In this document: piece after piece, positions 38,629 through 47,763 of the stretch
How positions within the stretch are numbered: the stretch's first letter is position 1
Layout of the letters: every line of letters starts with the position of its first letter
Origin: Candidatus Bathyarchaeia archaeon
GTDB lineage: Archaea > Thermoproteota > Bathyarchaeia > 40CM-2-53-6 > DTGE01
Assembly: GCA_038852285.1 (NCBI GenBank)
Contig: JAWCKG010000003.1
Location: forward strand, 85,779-149,778
DNA length: 64,000 bases
Reading direction: 5' to 3'
Made by a program: the position numbers and the translations under genes
The notes under the pieces: generated by a model
The model's input: only the letters and a program-made list of their open reading frames with translations
Told to the model about the DNA's origin: nothing
The model's database searches: none

Positions 38629-39117
38629 ATGACAGGTAAAGCTCCTCTAGCGTTGCGCTTGATGAGGCTGGCAACCCTTTCCTCGCTGTGCGTCGCAGGC
38701 TCTTTTATTCACCCACCCTCTCCGGTTCAAACAATCGCGTTCGACTCAGCCCCAGGATTCTTCGCAGCTCTATACTTCGGAGCCGTGGAAGGGGCTGTTG
38801 TAACGGGGTTGGGGCACTTTATCACCTCAATAATAAACGGATTTCCTTTAGGGGTTTTACACCTCCCCATAGCCTTGGGCATGGCCTTGGCAGGAGGCGT
38901 GGTGGGAGCGGTTAACCAAGTCCACTTAAGATACGGGTTTATTCCAGCCACGTTAGCGGGCGTGGCCGTGAACACGGGTTTATTTGCGGTCGCGGCTCCA
39001 GCGTTAGGCTGGTACGCCTCTCTGCTGCTTATTCCCTTCTTGTTAACCGCGTCCTCTCTAAACATGGGGTTGGCCGCCGCGGTTTACCTTGGTTTAAGAG
39101 GAAGACTACGGGTTTAA
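38629..39117 (+). CDS. cblT: ECF-type S component, probable alpha-ribazole transporter CblT
   Basis: 162 residues with about five membrane helices. The segments GSFIHPPSPVQTIAFDSAPGF, FFAALYFGAVEGAVVTGLGH and NGFPLG are the hallmarks of CblT, the alpha-ribazole transporter. The next gene, 17 bp downstream, is AIR-synthase-like as expected for CblS; the pair argues for salvage of the cobamide lower-ligand nucleoside. A TTAAATATCATA stretch lies about 28 bp before the ATG, so a short-leader transcript is likely. Confidence 0.72.
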   Translation: MTGKAPLALRLMRLATLSSLCVAGSFIHPPSPVQTIAFDSAPGFFAALYFGAVEGAVVTGLGHFITSIINGFPLGVLHLPIALGMALAGGVVGAVNQVHLRYGFIPATLAGVAVNTGLFAVAAPALGWYASLLLIPFLLTASSLNMGLAAAVYLGLRGRLRV

Positions 39118-39134
39118 CGGGTGATCCGCCTACG

Positions 39135-39878
39135 GTGAATGGAAGGTTGAAAACCTCCCGGGACGTCCTCGTCTACCCTCTTGGGAAGAGGGTGCTGGTG
39201 GTTGGATGTGACTCAAGCGGGGGAGTGGGTCCAAAACCATTAGACGTGGTTAACGTAAGCGGACATGTCGTCGGCAGGTATGTGGCGCGGGTGGCTTTGA
39301 TGGAGGTGCTCTCCACCGGGGCTGAACCCTTCTGCTTGGTTAACACGAGTTGCGTTGAGCCTAAGCCTCTAGGGGAGGAGGTTTTGAGGGGTATAAGGGA
39401 TGAGGTTCAGGAGGCAGGTTTAGATCGCATTGTTTTCACGGGAAGCTCTGAGAAAAACTTGCAGGTCCAGCAAACAGCCACGGGGGTCGTCATACTCGGT
39501 TTGGCTGAGAAGGAGCAGTTGAGGATCGGGGTGTCCAGAAGGGGGGATTTGATCTTGGCTTTGGGGAGACCATGTGTTGGAATGGAGGTGGTCGCCCATG
39601 AAGACGAGGTGGCCGATGTTCAGGATCTTCGTATAATGCTTGAAGAAGATTCGATCCATGAGGTCATCCCGGTTGGGTCTAAAGGAATCATTCACGAAGC
39701 CGAAACATTGGCTCAAGACTCATGCCTCGATTTAAAGCTTGAAACTGAGCCTGATGTGGATTTAAATAAGTCAGCGGGACCTAGCACCGTCCTCTTGGCC
39801 ACGGCTCAGCCGTCAGCTCTTAGAAGATTGAGGAAGAAGTTTCGAAAACCGATGAGCATAGTTGGACGCCTTGACTGA
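39135..39878 (+). CDS. cblS: AIR synthase-related protein, probable alpha-ribazole kinase CblS
   Basis: 247 residues, GTG start. N-terminal PurM/ThiL-type ATP-binding half: VVGCDSSGGVGPKPLDVV, then VARVALMEVLSTGAEPFCLVN; C-terminal ATP-grasp-like PurM half with GLRIGVSRRGDLILALG-type strand (RIGVSRRGDLILALGRP). CblS proteins are AIR-synthase relatives that phosphorylate alpha-ribazole. Assignment rests on the partnership with the CblT-like gene; alone it could be another PurM-family kinase. Confidence 0.7.
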   Translation: MNGRLKTSRDVLVYPLGKRVLVVGCDSSGGVGPKPLDVVNVSGHVVGRYVARVALMEVLSTGAEPFCLVNTSCVEPKPLGEEVLRGIRDEVQEAGLDRIVFTGSSEKNLQVQQTATGVVILGLAEKEQLRIGVSRRGDLILALGRPCVGMEVVAHEDEVADVQDLRIMLEEDSIHEVIPVGSKGIIHEAETLAQDSCLDLKLETEPDVDLNKSAGPSTVLLATAQPSALRRLRKKFRKPMSIVGRLD

Positions 39879-40087
39879 ACGTAAGGCAAAGCCAGCTCCC
39901 CTGGCCACTTAACGAATCCCTTTTTCAGATCGAAAAGAGGCCTCTTCGAATGGGTTTGAAATTCATAAAAGCTCAATCAGAGTGACTCAAATTCTCCTTA
40001 TCAGATGCGTTTCGATGGTTTGTGGGTGTTTCTTGGCTTCGAGGAGTTTATAGGAGTCTTTTATGATGGTTGAATTAGGGGGTCGGT

Positions 40088-40435
40088 GTGATCGATCGCT
40101 ACGAGTTCGGTTTAATGGTTGTTTCAGGTAGGCGTTACGGTGGGGATTTAATTCTTTACCGTGACATGGTTGTTGATGATCGATGGTGGAGGAGGGAAGG
40201 GCATAGGTTAAACGTAGAGGACCTTAGAGACGCCTTAGAGAGATGGAGGCCTAAGGTTCTTATCGTGGGTACGGGCTATTACGGGTTGATGGAGATCCCG
40301 GTTGAAGCCATGGAATACCTCGAATCAAGGGGTGTTTCACTCATAGCTGCAAACACAGAGAAGGCGTGTAGCATTTACAATGAGAAGCTGAAGCTGAACG
40401 AAGAAGTAATGGGAGCCTTTCACCTAACGTGTTAA
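40088..40435 (+). CDS. Mth938-like domain protein (DUF498/NDUFAF3 family)
   Basis: 115 residues, GTG start with GGGGG ahead. Pattern DRYEFGLMVVSGRRYGGDLILYRD, WWRREGHRLNVEDL, KVLIVGTGYYGLMEIP, ANTEKACSIYNE is typical of the Mth938/NDUFAF3 fold, a small Rossmann-like domain of unclear function. Stand-alone gene. Confidence 0.82.
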   Translation: MIDRYEFGLMVVSGRRYGGDLILYRDMVVDDRWWRREGHRLNVEDLRDALERWRPKVLIVGTGYYGLMEIPVEAMEYLESRGVSLIAANTEKACSIYNEKLKLNEEVMGAFHLTC

Positions 40436-40670
40436 CTCTCGATGGCCAGCCATCTTCCCATGATCCCAAGTGACCATAGTTAAATTTGAGCTAAAGTTGA
40501 ACTGGCAAAGCGAGGACCTCCTTTTCTAACATCCATATGTTAATGTCATGGAAGGAACGGGTAAGGTGGATGATATGGACGGTTATGGTCGTCTTCAGGC
40601 TCAGGAGCTTTTACCGATGAATTATCGGAGAGGGTGTAACGTAGCACGTAATAGCTTCAGTTAACCTTTC

Positions 40671-40895
40671 TTAAAATGCCTCCTTAGACTTAAAGGGCCA
40701 GCAGCCGCGGCGGTGGAGGTAGATGATCTCTGGGACACCGAGTAGATGGACAAGGAGAAAGAAGATGAACCAGCCTTTCTCACCGTTCTTAGCTGAAAAC
40801 CATAAACCTAAACCCATCCAGAAGAGAGACCAAACAATAAGGGGGGCTAGGATGAACATCTCTTTACCCAGTAAACCCGCCTCCAAACCCGCCAA
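40671..40895 (-). CDS. small membrane protein, DUF5652-like
   Basis: 74 residues with two membrane helices: FILAPLIVWSLFWMGLGLWFSA, and WFIFFLLVHLLGVPEIIYL, with the W..K..ALW..A...K.WF..L...LGI.EI.YL spacing seen in DUF5652. Function unknown. Ends in a basic tail (FKSKEAF). Confidence 0.65.
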   Translation of the reverse strand: MAGLEAGLLGKEMFILAPLIVWSLFWMGLGLWFSAKNGEKGWFIFFLLVHLLGVPEIIYLHRRGCWPFKSKEAF

Positions 40896-41219
40896 CGGTT
40901 ATACGCCTCCTTGGCGTTAATCATCTTCAGCCATTATAATGCTTTAATCATGTATTTAAGTTGAATTTAATCGCTCAGTTTTGATGTTCGATTTGATTAG
41001 GCCTCCATCGCTCTTAGATCATGGGGTTGAGACCGCTAGGCTCTTCGTGTAGCTCTTCGTCAAAAAGGGTTAACTGGCTTTACGATTTCCAATATGTTTT
41101 ATTTTTTGAATGGTTCAGGGTTACTTTCGAAATCTTATTTGCGATGTTTGTAAGGCTATTCAAAATGTTTTTTACCGAGTGTTCGCCGTTTTAGGTAAAC
41201 GTTTGATGGGTGTAGCTGG
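40896..41219. other. promoter region ahead of the ribosomal cluster, 324 bp
   Basis: Separates the divergent small membrane protein gene from L22. Contains AT-rich TATA-like stretches (about 41096-41106 and 41167-41175) but no frame or RNA that I can support. S19, L2, L23, L4 and L3, which usually precede L22, are not here. Confidence 0.5.
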
Positions 41220-41684
41220 ATGCCGACGTGGGGTTACTCCATTAAGGAATTGGACCCTGATAGGACGGTGAAATGCTCTGGTAGGGAGGTGAGTGTTTCA
41301 CCGAAGGCGATGACCGAGCTGTGTCGAGCCGTTAAAGGGATGCTGGTTAAGGACGCGAAGCGCCTCATGGAGGACGTCATAGCGATGAAAAGAGCCGTTC
41401 CTTACAGGAGGTATAAGAAAGAGGTTCCTCATAGAAGTGTGGACGCTGAATGGTACACGGGAAGGTATCCGGTGAAGGCGGCTAAAATCATGTTAAAGCT
41501 GTTGGAGGAAATAGAGGCTAACGCCGAGTATAAGGGCTTCAACTTAGAGAACCTTAAAATTGTCCACGCGGCGTCTCAAAGGGGTAGGAAGATTAGGAAG
41601 GCGATACCGAGGGCCCATGGTAGGGCTTCACCCTACTACGACACTTTGACGCATGTAGAGTTGGTTGGATACGAGGCATTCTAA
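41220..41684 (+). CDS. rpl22: 50S ribosomal protein L22 (uL22)
   Basis: 154 residues, ATG start. Archaeal L22: MPTWGYSIKELDPDRTVKCSGREVSVSPK, LVKDAKRLMEDV, then IVHAASQRGRKIRKAIPRAHGRASPYYD, the tunnel-lining loop. First gene of the cluster here. Confidence 0.95.
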   Translation: MPTWGYSIKELDPDRTVKCSGREVSVSPKAMTELCRAVKGMLVKDAKRLMEDVIAMKRAVPYRRYKKEVPHRSVDAEWYTGRYPVKAAKIMLKLLEEIEANAEYKGFNLENLKIVHAASQRGRKIRKAIPRAHGRASPYYDTLTHVELVGYEAF

Positions 41685-41792
41685 ACCATTGGGATGAGAC
41701 GCGTCTAAAAATGGAAGCATTAACCTTAATAGGAAGGGGGTTGGCCTACTCATCCCATTCATATAAGAGGGCTCGAGGGAAGATAAGCGGGC

Positions 41793-42455
41793 ATGTCCAT
41801 AAACAAGTACTTCGTTAAAGACGGGTTAAAGCGCTCTGATATAGATGAGTTTCTCTCACAGGAGTTGAAGAGGGCTGGGTACAGCCACTGCGAGATCGCT
41901 AAAACCCCTCTTGGAACAAGGGTGGTGGTGTACGCCGCTAGGCCTGGGATGGTGATCGGTAGGAGGGGTCAAAGCATCCGTGATTTAACACGGGCCTTGG
42001 AGGAGAAGTTCGGCGTGGAGAACCCGCAAATATCTGTGGCCCCGGTGGATGTGCCTGAACTGGACCCTAAGGTGATGGCTTCTCAGCTTGTCTCAGCTCT
42101 GGAAAGGGGTGTTCACTTCAGGAGGGCCGCCTACTGGGCTTTACAGAGGATCATGAGGGCGGGAGCGCTGGGGGCTGAGATCATCATCAGCGGTAAGCTC
42201 ACGACTGAGAGGGCGAGGTACGAGAAATACCGGGACGGCTACATGCCGAGGTGCGGTGACCCCGTATTGAAGCAGCTGAAGACCGCTGTGGCCTACACCC
42301 AGCTTAAGCCGGGGCTTTTCGGCGTGAAGGTTCGAATCCTACCCCCTGCAGTATACTTCCCCGATAAGCCTTCCTTAAAGGAGGAGGCGACTGAGAAACT
42401 GGAAGAGGGAGAGGTAGAGGTAAAGGCAAAGGAAGGGGAAGAGGAAGGGGGGTAG
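41793..42455 (+). CDS. rps3: 30S ribosomal protein S3 (uS3)
   Basis: 220 residues, ATG start. The KH domain has VVYAARPGMVIGRRGQSIRDL (GxxG loop); the C-terminal domain includes GALGAEIIISGKLTTERAR and KPGLFGVKVRILPP. An acidic/basic charged tail (EKLEEGEVEVKAKEGEEEGG) ends the protein. 3 bp before L29. Confidence 0.95.
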   Translation: MSINKYFVKDGLKRSDIDEFLSQELKRAGYSHCEIAKTPLGTRVVVYAARPGMVIGRRGQSIRDLTRALEEKFGVENPQISVAPVDVPELDPKVMASQLVSALERGVHFRRAAYWALQRIMRAGALGAEIIISGKLTTERARYEKYRDGYMPRCGDPVLKQLKTAVAYTQLKPGLFGVKVRILPPAVYFPDKPSLKEEATEKLEEGEVEVKAKEGEEEGG

Positions 42456-42458
42456 TTT

Positions 42459-42665
42459 ATGCCGATATTGAGGATGAGGGAGATAAGGGATATGTCGGCT
42501 GAGGAGAGGAAGAAGAGGGTGGAGGAGCTTAGGGTTGAGTTAAACCGGCTTAAAACTACTGTTGAATCGGGGGGAACTGTGGAGAATCCTTCGAGGATAA
42601 GGGAGATTAGGAAGACGATAGCGAGGCTTCTGACGGTTCAAAGAGAGATGGGGGAGGCTGAGTGA
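42459..42665 (+). CDS. rpl29: 50S ribosomal protein L29 (uL29)
   Basis: 68 residues: LRMREIRDMSAEERKKRVEELRVELNRLK and RIREIRKTIARLLTVQRE, two helices as in L29. Directly abuts the RNase P gene. Confidence 0.94.
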   Translation: MPILRMREIRDMSAEERKKRVEELRVELNRLKTTVESGGTVENPSRIREIRKTIARLLTVQREMGEAE

Positions 42666-42947
42666 ATGAAGATTACGGCGAGAAACCTTTTGAGGCATGA
42701 ATTGATAGGTTTGAAGGTCAGGGTTAAGGACTCCACGGATCCAGGTTTAAAGGGTTTGAAAGGAGAGGTCGTCGATGAAACGATGAAAACGTTAACGATT
42801 AGAAAAGGGGAGAGAAAGCTCATGCTGCCTAAATCAAACACGCGCTTTGCCTTTTCAATAAACGGAAGAGAGGTTACGGTGGAGGGTAAGGTTTTAGCTG
42901 GAAGGCCTGAGGAAAGGTTGAAGGTGAAGAAGAGGATATGGCTGTGA
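42666..42947 (+). CDS. rnp1: ribonuclease P protein component 1 (Rnp1/Pop4/Rpp29)
   Basis: 93 residues, ATG start immediately after the L29 stop. Sm-like barrel: [35 protein letters not shown] and [14 protein letters not shown] protein subunit of archaeal RNase P; its place between L29 and S17 is conserved. Overlaps S17 by 10 bp. Confidence 0.92.
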   Translation: MKITARNLLRHELIGLKVRVKDSTDPGLKGLKGEVVDETMKTLTIRKGERKLMLPKSNTRFAFSINGREVTVEGKVLAGRPEERLKVKKRIWL

Positions 42948-43267
42948 GAAACATCGGCGTGCCTGTGAGCCCGCCTAAAAAAGGATGCGACGACAGGGCT
43001 TGTCCATTTCATGGGCAACTGTCGATCAGGGGAAAAATTTTGACGGGGAGGGTTCACAGCACTAGAATGGAGTCGACGATCACGGTTGAGAGAACCTACT
43101 TACATTACGTTAAGAAATATATGAGGTATGAGAAGCGGAGAAGCAGGATTCTCGCCCATAAACCGCCATGCATTGAAGTCAACGTCGGAGACCCCGTTAG
43201 GATAGCGGAGTGTAGGCCTATAAGTAAAAACGTGTCATTCGTCGTTTTGGAGAAAATGGAAAAATAG
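42938..43267 (+). CDS. rps17: 30S ribosomal protein S17 (uS17)
   Basis: 109 residues, ATG start overlapping rnp1. [23 protein letters not shown] followed by [28 protein letters not shown] and [14 protein letters not shown]. Complete archaeal S17. Confidence 0.95.
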   Translation: MAVRNIGVPVSPPKKGCDDRACPFHGQLSIRGKILTGRVHSTRMESTITVERTYLHYVKKYMRYEKRRSRILAHKPPCIEVNVGDPVRIAECRPISKNVSFVVLEKMEK

Positions 43268-43377
43268 CGAGAAAAATAAATAGATGTGGTTAGAAATAGA
43301 TCGGTTATAAGAGCGTATGTGTGAAGTTAACGGCTTTGTCCTCTAAGCCTGTTTGATGAAGGAAAGGTGGTTAAGTA

Positions 43378-43815
43378 ATGTCTACAGCTAAGGCCCGGGC
43401 GGCTGGCGCTAAAGGGGTATTGGAGTTTAAGCCTAAAATATCCAGGGGCCTGCCAGCTGGGGCGAGGTTAATATGCGCCGATAACACTGGAGCGAAAGTT
43501 TTAAGGTTGATTAACGTGGCTGGCTATAAAAGTAGGTTGAGGAGGATTCCCTCGGCCTGTGTAGGGGAGATGGTGAAGGTTTCAGTGGTGAAGGGGTCGC
43601 CGGATTTAAGGAAGCAGATCTTACCTGCGATCGTCGTAAGGCAGAGGAAGCCTTACAGGAGAAGCGACGGGGTTTGGGTTCAATTCGAAGACAACGCAGC
43701 TGTTTTAATCACCCCTGAGGGGGAAATGAAGGGAACCGAGATCAGGGGCCCGGTGGCCAAGGAGGCTGCTGAAAGGTGGCCGAGGCTCGCGGGCATCGCC
43801 AACATCATAATCTAA
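43378..43815 (+). CDS. rpl14: 50S ribosomal protein L14 (uL14)
   Basis: 145 residues, ATG start with GGAAAGGTGG ahead. Core [24 protein letters not shown] and [19 protein letters not shown]. The 110 bp before it contain AT-rich promoter-like sequence, so a second transcript may start here. L24 and S4e, normally next, are absent. Confidence 0.95.
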   Translation: MSTAKARAAGAKGVLEFKPKISRGLPAGARLICADNTGAKVLRLINVAGYKSRLRRIPSACVGEMVKVSVVKGSPDLRKQILPAIVVRQRKPYRRSDGVWVQFEDNAAVLITPEGEMKGTEIRGPVAKEAAERWPRLAGIANIII

Positions 43816-43911
43816 CCGTATTCAACCATCTTCTCCAAGGTTTTCCGGTAAAAGTTTAAGTATTATTCCACGCCTACGTTCACGGTTAAGCCAGCCAAGA
43901 GGCTAAGGTAG

Positions 43912-44457
43912 TTGAGCTTGAGTCAAGGCTCATCGGCGCTTCAGATCAACCCGATGAGGCAAGTTAGGTTGGGTAAGGTAGTTGTGAACATCGCTGTGGG
44001 GAAGTCTGGTGAAGCGTTGGAGAAGGCGATGAAGGTTCTAGCCGACCTGACTGGATGTAAACCATGCCCCAGGAAGGCGAAGAAGACCATAAAAACATTC
44101 GGGGTTAGGAAGGGGGAGCCCATAGCCTGCATCTCCACGCTTAGAGGCGATAAGGCCTGGGCCTTCTTGAAGAGGGCTTTCGAGGCTGTGAGGAACCGTT
44201 TGCCCATATCGGCCTTCGATGAGATTGGAAACATCTCGTTCGGCGTTAAAGAGCATATAGAGGTTCCTGGAACAAAGTATGATCCAAACCTTGGGATATA
44301 CGGTTTTAACGTTCACATAACCTTAGAGAGACCCGGCTTCAGGGTGAAGAGGAGGAGTTTGAAGAGGGGCAAGGTGGGTAAAGGCCATGTGGTCACCAGG
44401 GAGGAGGCGTTAAGCTTCGTCAAGGATGGGTTTGGCGTGGAAGTGGTGGAGGAGTAG
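43912..44457 (+). CDS. rpl5: 50S ribosomal protein L5 (uL5)
   Basis: 181 residues from TTG at 43912 (other starts: TTG 43918, ATG 43957). L5 core: [49 protein letters not shown]-type [26 protein letters not shown] 96-bp gap with a TATA-like AAAAGTTTAAGTATTA precedes it, in the place where L24 and S4e would sit. Confidence 0.95.
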   Translation: MSLSQGSSALQINPMRQVRLGKVVVNIAVGKSGEALEKAMKVLADLTGCKPCPRKAKKTIKTFGVRKGEPIACISTLRGDKAWAFLKRAFEAVRNRLPISAFDEIGNISFGVKEHIEVPGTKYDPNLGIYGFNVHITLERPGFRVKRRSLKRGKVGKGHVVTREEALSFVKDGFGVEVVEE

Positions 44458-44461
44458 GGAG

Positions 44462-44626
44462 TTGGCTAAGTTGAAGCCTAAAAAGGAGAGGAAGTTCGGT
44501 AAGGGAAGCAAGCCCTGCCGGAGGTGTGGTCAAAGAAACTCCGTCATAAGGAAGTATGGGTTAAACCTGTGTAGGCAGTGTTTCAGGGAGGTCGCTTCCT
44601 CTTTAGGGTTCAAGAAGTATATGTGA
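44462..44626 (+). CDS. rps14: 30S ribosomal protein S14 (uS14, zinc form)
   Basis: 54 residues from the TTG at 44462, five bases after the L5 stop and behind GGAGTAGGGA. Zinc site CRRCG...CRQCF. A longer in-frame reading from 44426 inside L5 is not needed. Confidence 0.93.
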   Translation: MAKLKPKKERKFGKGSKPCRRCGQRNSVIRKYGLNLCRQCFREVASSLGFKKYM

Positions 44627-44638
44627 GGGCTTTAAGCG

Positions 44639-45190
44639 TTGAGCGCATTGCAGGTTGTGGAGAGAAGGGTTGAGGTTCCTCAGGGCGTGGAGGTGAAGGT
44701 TAACGGAGGAGTCGTGGAGGTGAAGGGCCCCTTAGGAACCTTAAGGGAGGACTTAACCCACGTGCCCGTGGATATAGCCCTCGACCAGGGGGGGATCCTG
44801 GTCCGAGCCTTCTGGCCTAGGAAGAAGGTCGCCGCCCTGGTTGGCACAGCAGCCTCCCATGTTAGAAATATGATCATCGGAGTCACGAAGGGCTTCACCT
44901 ATAAGCTGAAAATCGTGTACGCTCACTTTCCGATAAACGTGAAGGTTGACAGGGAACGGCGGATCGTGTTGATAGAAAACTTTCTGGGAGAAAGAACCCC
45001 TAGGATCGCTAGGATAAAAGGCGACGTGGAGGTTGAGGCTAAGGGCGATGAGATTCATGTAAGGGGCCTCAGCCTGAGAGATGTAAGCCAAACAGCGGCC
45101 AACATCGAAGCCGCGACCAAGGTTAAAAAGAAGGATCACAGGGTCTTCCTCGACGGCGTATACGTTTACGTGAAGGAGAAGGCCTCATGA
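44639..45190 (+). CDS. rpl6: 50S ribosomal protein L6 (uL6)
   Basis: 183 residues, TTG start. VEVPQGVEVKVNGGVVEVKGPLG, then VRNMIIGVTKGFTYKLKIVYAHFPIN and VENFLGER-type IENFLGERTPRIARI. S8, which sits between S14 and L6 in most archaea, is missing; the S14-L6 gap is only 12 bp. Confidence 0.95.
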   Translation: MSALQVVERRVEVPQGVEVKVNGGVVEVKGPLGTLREDLTHVPVDIALDQGGILVRAFWPRKKVAALVGTAASHVRNMIIGVTKGFTYKLKIVYAHFPINVKVDRERRIVLIENFLGERTPRIARIKGDVEVEAKGDEIHVRGLSLRDVSQTAANIEAATKVKKKDHRVFLDGVYVYVKEKAS

Positions 45191-45603
45191 AGGAAGGAAA
45201 GAAGAAGCCAAGGTTCATCCGGCAGGAAAGCTGGAGGTACATTAGGGTAAAAGATTCTTGGAGGAAGCCTAAAGGAAAAACAAGCAGGATGAGGAGGAAA
45301 ATCAAGGGATGGCCTAAGATGGTCTCCGCAGGCTACGGCAACGCTCGGGCGAAGAGGGGGCTACATCCCTCAGGGTTAAGAGAAGCCCTGGTGCACAGCC
45401 CCCATGACCTGTATGGGTTAGACCCAGGCAGGGAGGCTGTTCGAATCGCCTCTACGGTTGGGGAGAAGAAGAGGCTGGAGATCATGAGTAAGGCCGCTGA
45501 GTTAAACCTTAAGGTCCTTAACCCCTTAAGGCTTGAGGAGCCTACGGCTCCAGGCGGGGAGGAAGCCGCTGAGGAGGCGTCCGGAGAGGTGAAAAGTGAA
45601 TGA
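45187..45603 (+). CDS. rpl32e: 50S ribosomal protein L32e
   Basis: 138 residues; ATGA overlap with L6. [30 protein letters not shown] and [19 protein letters not shown] are diagnostic. Acidic Glu/Ala-rich C-terminal tail. Confidence 0.95.
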   Translation: MKEGKKKPRFIRQESWRYIRVKDSWRKPKGKTSRMRRKIKGWPKMVSAGYGNARAKRGLHPSGLREALVHSPHDLYGLDPGREAVRIASTVGEKKRLEIMSKAAELNLKVLNPLRLEEPTAPGGEEAAEEASGEVKSE

Positions 45604-46019
45604 GTTTGAGGACGCAGAAGAGGTTGGCGGCTGAGATCTTGAACGCAGGGGTAAGCCGGGTGTGGATCGACCCGGAATACGTGGATAGGGTTGAATCCGC
45701 GATCACCCGGGAGGAGGTGAGCAGACTCATCCATGAAGGCGTCATCAAGAAGAGGCCTGAAAAAGGGGTGAGTAAGGGAAGGAGGAAGGAGCGGCCTCGA
45801 ACCCCTGGAAGAAGGAAGGGCAGCTCCATCGATGAAAAACGCCTATGGATCGGACGGGTGAGGAAGCAGAGAATGAGGCTTAAAGAGCTGAAGGATGGGA
45901 AGAAAATTTCGAGGGCCGATTACCATAAACTGTATATGATGGTTAAAGGGGGGGCCTTCAGAAGCGTAGCCCACTTAAACGAATACTTGGAATCCCATAA
46001 ACTGATTAAAAGGCGTTGA
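45600..46019 (+). CDS. rpl19e: 50S ribosomal protein L19e
   Basis: 139 residues; ATGA overlap with L32e. [38 protein letters not shown] basic central part, and [20 protein letters not shown]18 normally follows but is absent; S5 comes next. Confidence 0.95.
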   Translation: MSLRTQKRLAAEILNAGVSRVWIDPEYVDRVESAITREEVSRLIHEGVIKKRPEKGVSKGRRKERPRTPGRRKGSSIDEKRLWIGRVRKQRMRLKELKDGKKISRADYHKLYMMVKGGAFRSVAHLNEYLESHKLIKRR

Positions 46020-46039
46020 ATGGAGGTTTGGGCTTAAAG

Positions 46040-46669
46040 ATGGGCGTTAAATCAGTTGAGGCGGGTTGGACTCCTAGGACAAGGCTGGGAGCCCTCGTTC
46101 AAGCGGGGGAAATCATAGACATAGGGGAGGTTTTCGCTCAAGGCCTCAGAATCAAGGAGCCTGAAATCGTCGACGCGTTGCTGCCGAATCTGAGGCAGGA
46201 AGTCCTTAACATCGGGTTGGTGCAAAAGCAGACGGACGCCGGTGAAAGGTCTAGGTTTAAAGCCATGGTGGCTGTGGGAAACGAGGAAGGATACGTGGGA
46301 GTGGGCTCAGGCAAGGCGTCGCAGGTCAGGGTCGCCATAGATAAGGCGACTGCTCAGGCAAAGTTGAACCTCATCCCGGTTCGAAGGGGATGCGGAAGCT
46401 GGGAATGTCGATGCGACCAACCGCATTCACTGCCCTTTAAGGTTACGGGGAAGTGTGGAAGCGTGAAAGTGGAGATCATACCCGGCCCCAGAGGCCTCGG
46501 CCTCGTAGCGAGCGAAGCCGTGAAAACCATCCTCACCTTGGCTGGGGTTAAGGACTGCTGGACAAGAAGCTTCGGCTCCACGAGCACGGTGGCCTCAACA
46601 TCCATGGCGGCCTTCGACGCTTTAAGGAACACGTATAGGATACTGGTACAGGAGGATTGGGCTGGTTAA
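46040..46669 (+). CDS. rps5: 30S ribosomal protein S5 (uS5)
   Basis: 209 residues from the ATG at 46040, with GGAGG at about 46021-46025 after the L19e stop; in-frame TTGs at 46016 and 46028 are less likely. dsRBD-like N-terminal half (QKQTDAGERSRFKAMVAVGNEEGYVGVGSGKA) and C-terminal VEIIPGPRGLGLVASEAVKTILTLAG. Confidence 0.94.
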   Translation: MGVKSVEAGWTPRTRLGALVQAGEIIDIGEVFAQGLRIKEPEIVDALLPNLRQEVLNIGLVQKQTDAGERSRFKAMVAVGNEEGYVGVGSGKASQVRVAIDKATAQAKLNLIPVRRGCGSWECRCDQPHSLPFKVTGKCGSVKVEIIPGPRGLGLVASEAVKTILTLAGVKDCWTRSFGSTSTVASTSMAAFDALRNTYRILVQEDWAG

Positions 46670-46674
46670 CAGCC

Positions 46675-47163
46675 ATGGGTGAGGTTAAAGGCCTCTGGCT
46701 GGCGGTAAGGCTGAGGGGGACGAGTAGAATCCCACCGGGCGTGGAGAGAACCTTCGAGGTCCTCAGGCTTAAAAGAAGGTTCAACGCCGCCCTCCTGAAA
46801 ATGGATGAAAGCGTTAAGGGAACTTTAAGAAAGGTAAAGGACTGGGTTACATGGGGCGAAGTAAACGTGGAGACGCTGGCGGGCCTCCTGAGGGAAAGGG
46901 GGGAGGTGAAGGGTGGGAAGAGGCTTGACGAATCGTTCATCAAAACAGCCTTCAACAAAGAGGGCTTCGAAGACCTCTCCCACGCGATGCTGACAGGCGA
47001 GGTTACCCTGGCGAAGCTTAGGAAAAACGGAGTCGACACCGTGTTTAGGCTACACCCCCCGAGGAAGGGTTTTAAGGGAAGCGTGAAACGTCCATTCAAC
47101 GTAGGCGGGGAGCTGGGATACCGAGGCGAAGCCATCAACGACCTATTGAAGAGAATGCTTTAA
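46675..47163 (+). CDS. rpl30: 50S ribosomal protein L30 (uL30)
   Basis: 162 residues from the ATG at 46675, just after the S5 stop. LWLAVRLRGTSRIPPGVERTFEVLRLKRRFNAALL is the L30 core; archaeal C-terminal extension with RLHPPRKGFKGSVKRPFNVGGELGYRGEAIN. Confidence 0.94.
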   Translation: MGEVKGLWLAVRLRGTSRIPPGVERTFEVLRLKRRFNAALLKMDESVKGTLRKVKDWVTWGEVNVETLAGLLRERGEVKGGKRLDESFIKTAFNKEGFEDLSHAMLTGEVTLAKLRKNGVDTVFRLHPPRKGFKGSVKRPFNVGGELGYRGEAINDLLKRML

Positions 47164-47299
47164 CGAACCCTATGCCAAGCGAAGCGCCGAGCGTTGAAAC
47201 AACGTTTCGTATCCAACCAAGAGAACTAGGATGTAAGCGGAACCCTGGGTGAAAGCTTATTTATTACGGATAACCCGTTTAACCGTTAGGGGTCCTTCG

Positions 47300-47743
47300 A
47301 TGCCCACAAGGTTGAGGAAGACAAGGCGGATGCGGGGATCCAGAACCCATGGATGGGGTACGTCCGGTCAGCATAGGAAGAGCGGCATGAGAGGAGGCCA
47401 TGGAAGGGCGGGTTGGTGCAAACATAAATGGACATACACCGTCAAGTACGATTTGGAGAGAATAGGTAAGAAAGGATTTACCTCAACGAGCTCCACGCGT
47501 AAGCCATCCACCATAAACCTCACCGGGCTGGAGGAGTTGGCGGAGAGGTTCGGCGTTCCAGGTGAAGGTGGAAAAATCACGGTTGACCTGGATAAACTGG
47601 GTTTCCGAAAGCTGCTGGGCGAGGGCTCGGTGTCCAAACCATACTTGGTTAGGGTTCTCCAATGCAGCGGGAAAGCTAGGGAAAAGATCGCTCAGGCTGG
47701 AGGAGAAATACTGTCAAAGTTAGAGGCGGAGGTTAAAGCCTAG
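47300..47743 (+). CDS. rpl15: 50S ribosomal protein L15 (uL15)
   Basis: 147 residues from the ATG at 47300: MPTRLRKTRRMRGSRTHGWG, HRKSGMRGGHGRAGWCKHKW and C-terminal LLGEGSVSKPYLVRVLQCSGKAREKI. An in-frame extension to 47249 is rejected. The 136-bp gap before it contains a TATA-like TTATTTATTA near 47257, suggesting an internal promoter for L15-secY. Confidence 0.95.
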   Translation: MPTRLRKTRRMRGSRTHGWGTSGQHRKSGMRGGHGRAGWCKHKWTYTVKYDLERIGKKGFTSTSSTRKPSTINLTGLEELAERFGVPGEGGKITVDLDKLGFRKLLGEGSVSKPYLVRVLQCSGKAREKIAQAGGEILSKLEAEVKA

Positions 47744-47763
47744 CTCCGCGGAGGGTTGACGCG

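Noticed and set aside
40548..40664. 38-codon ATG ORF (MEGTGKVDDMDGYG...)
   Set aside because: Too short, no family pattern and no ribosome binding site.
46548..47138. 196-codon minus-strand ORF opposite S5/L30
   Set aside because: Low-complexity Ser/Pro/Leu composition, complementary to well-supported ribosomal protein genes.
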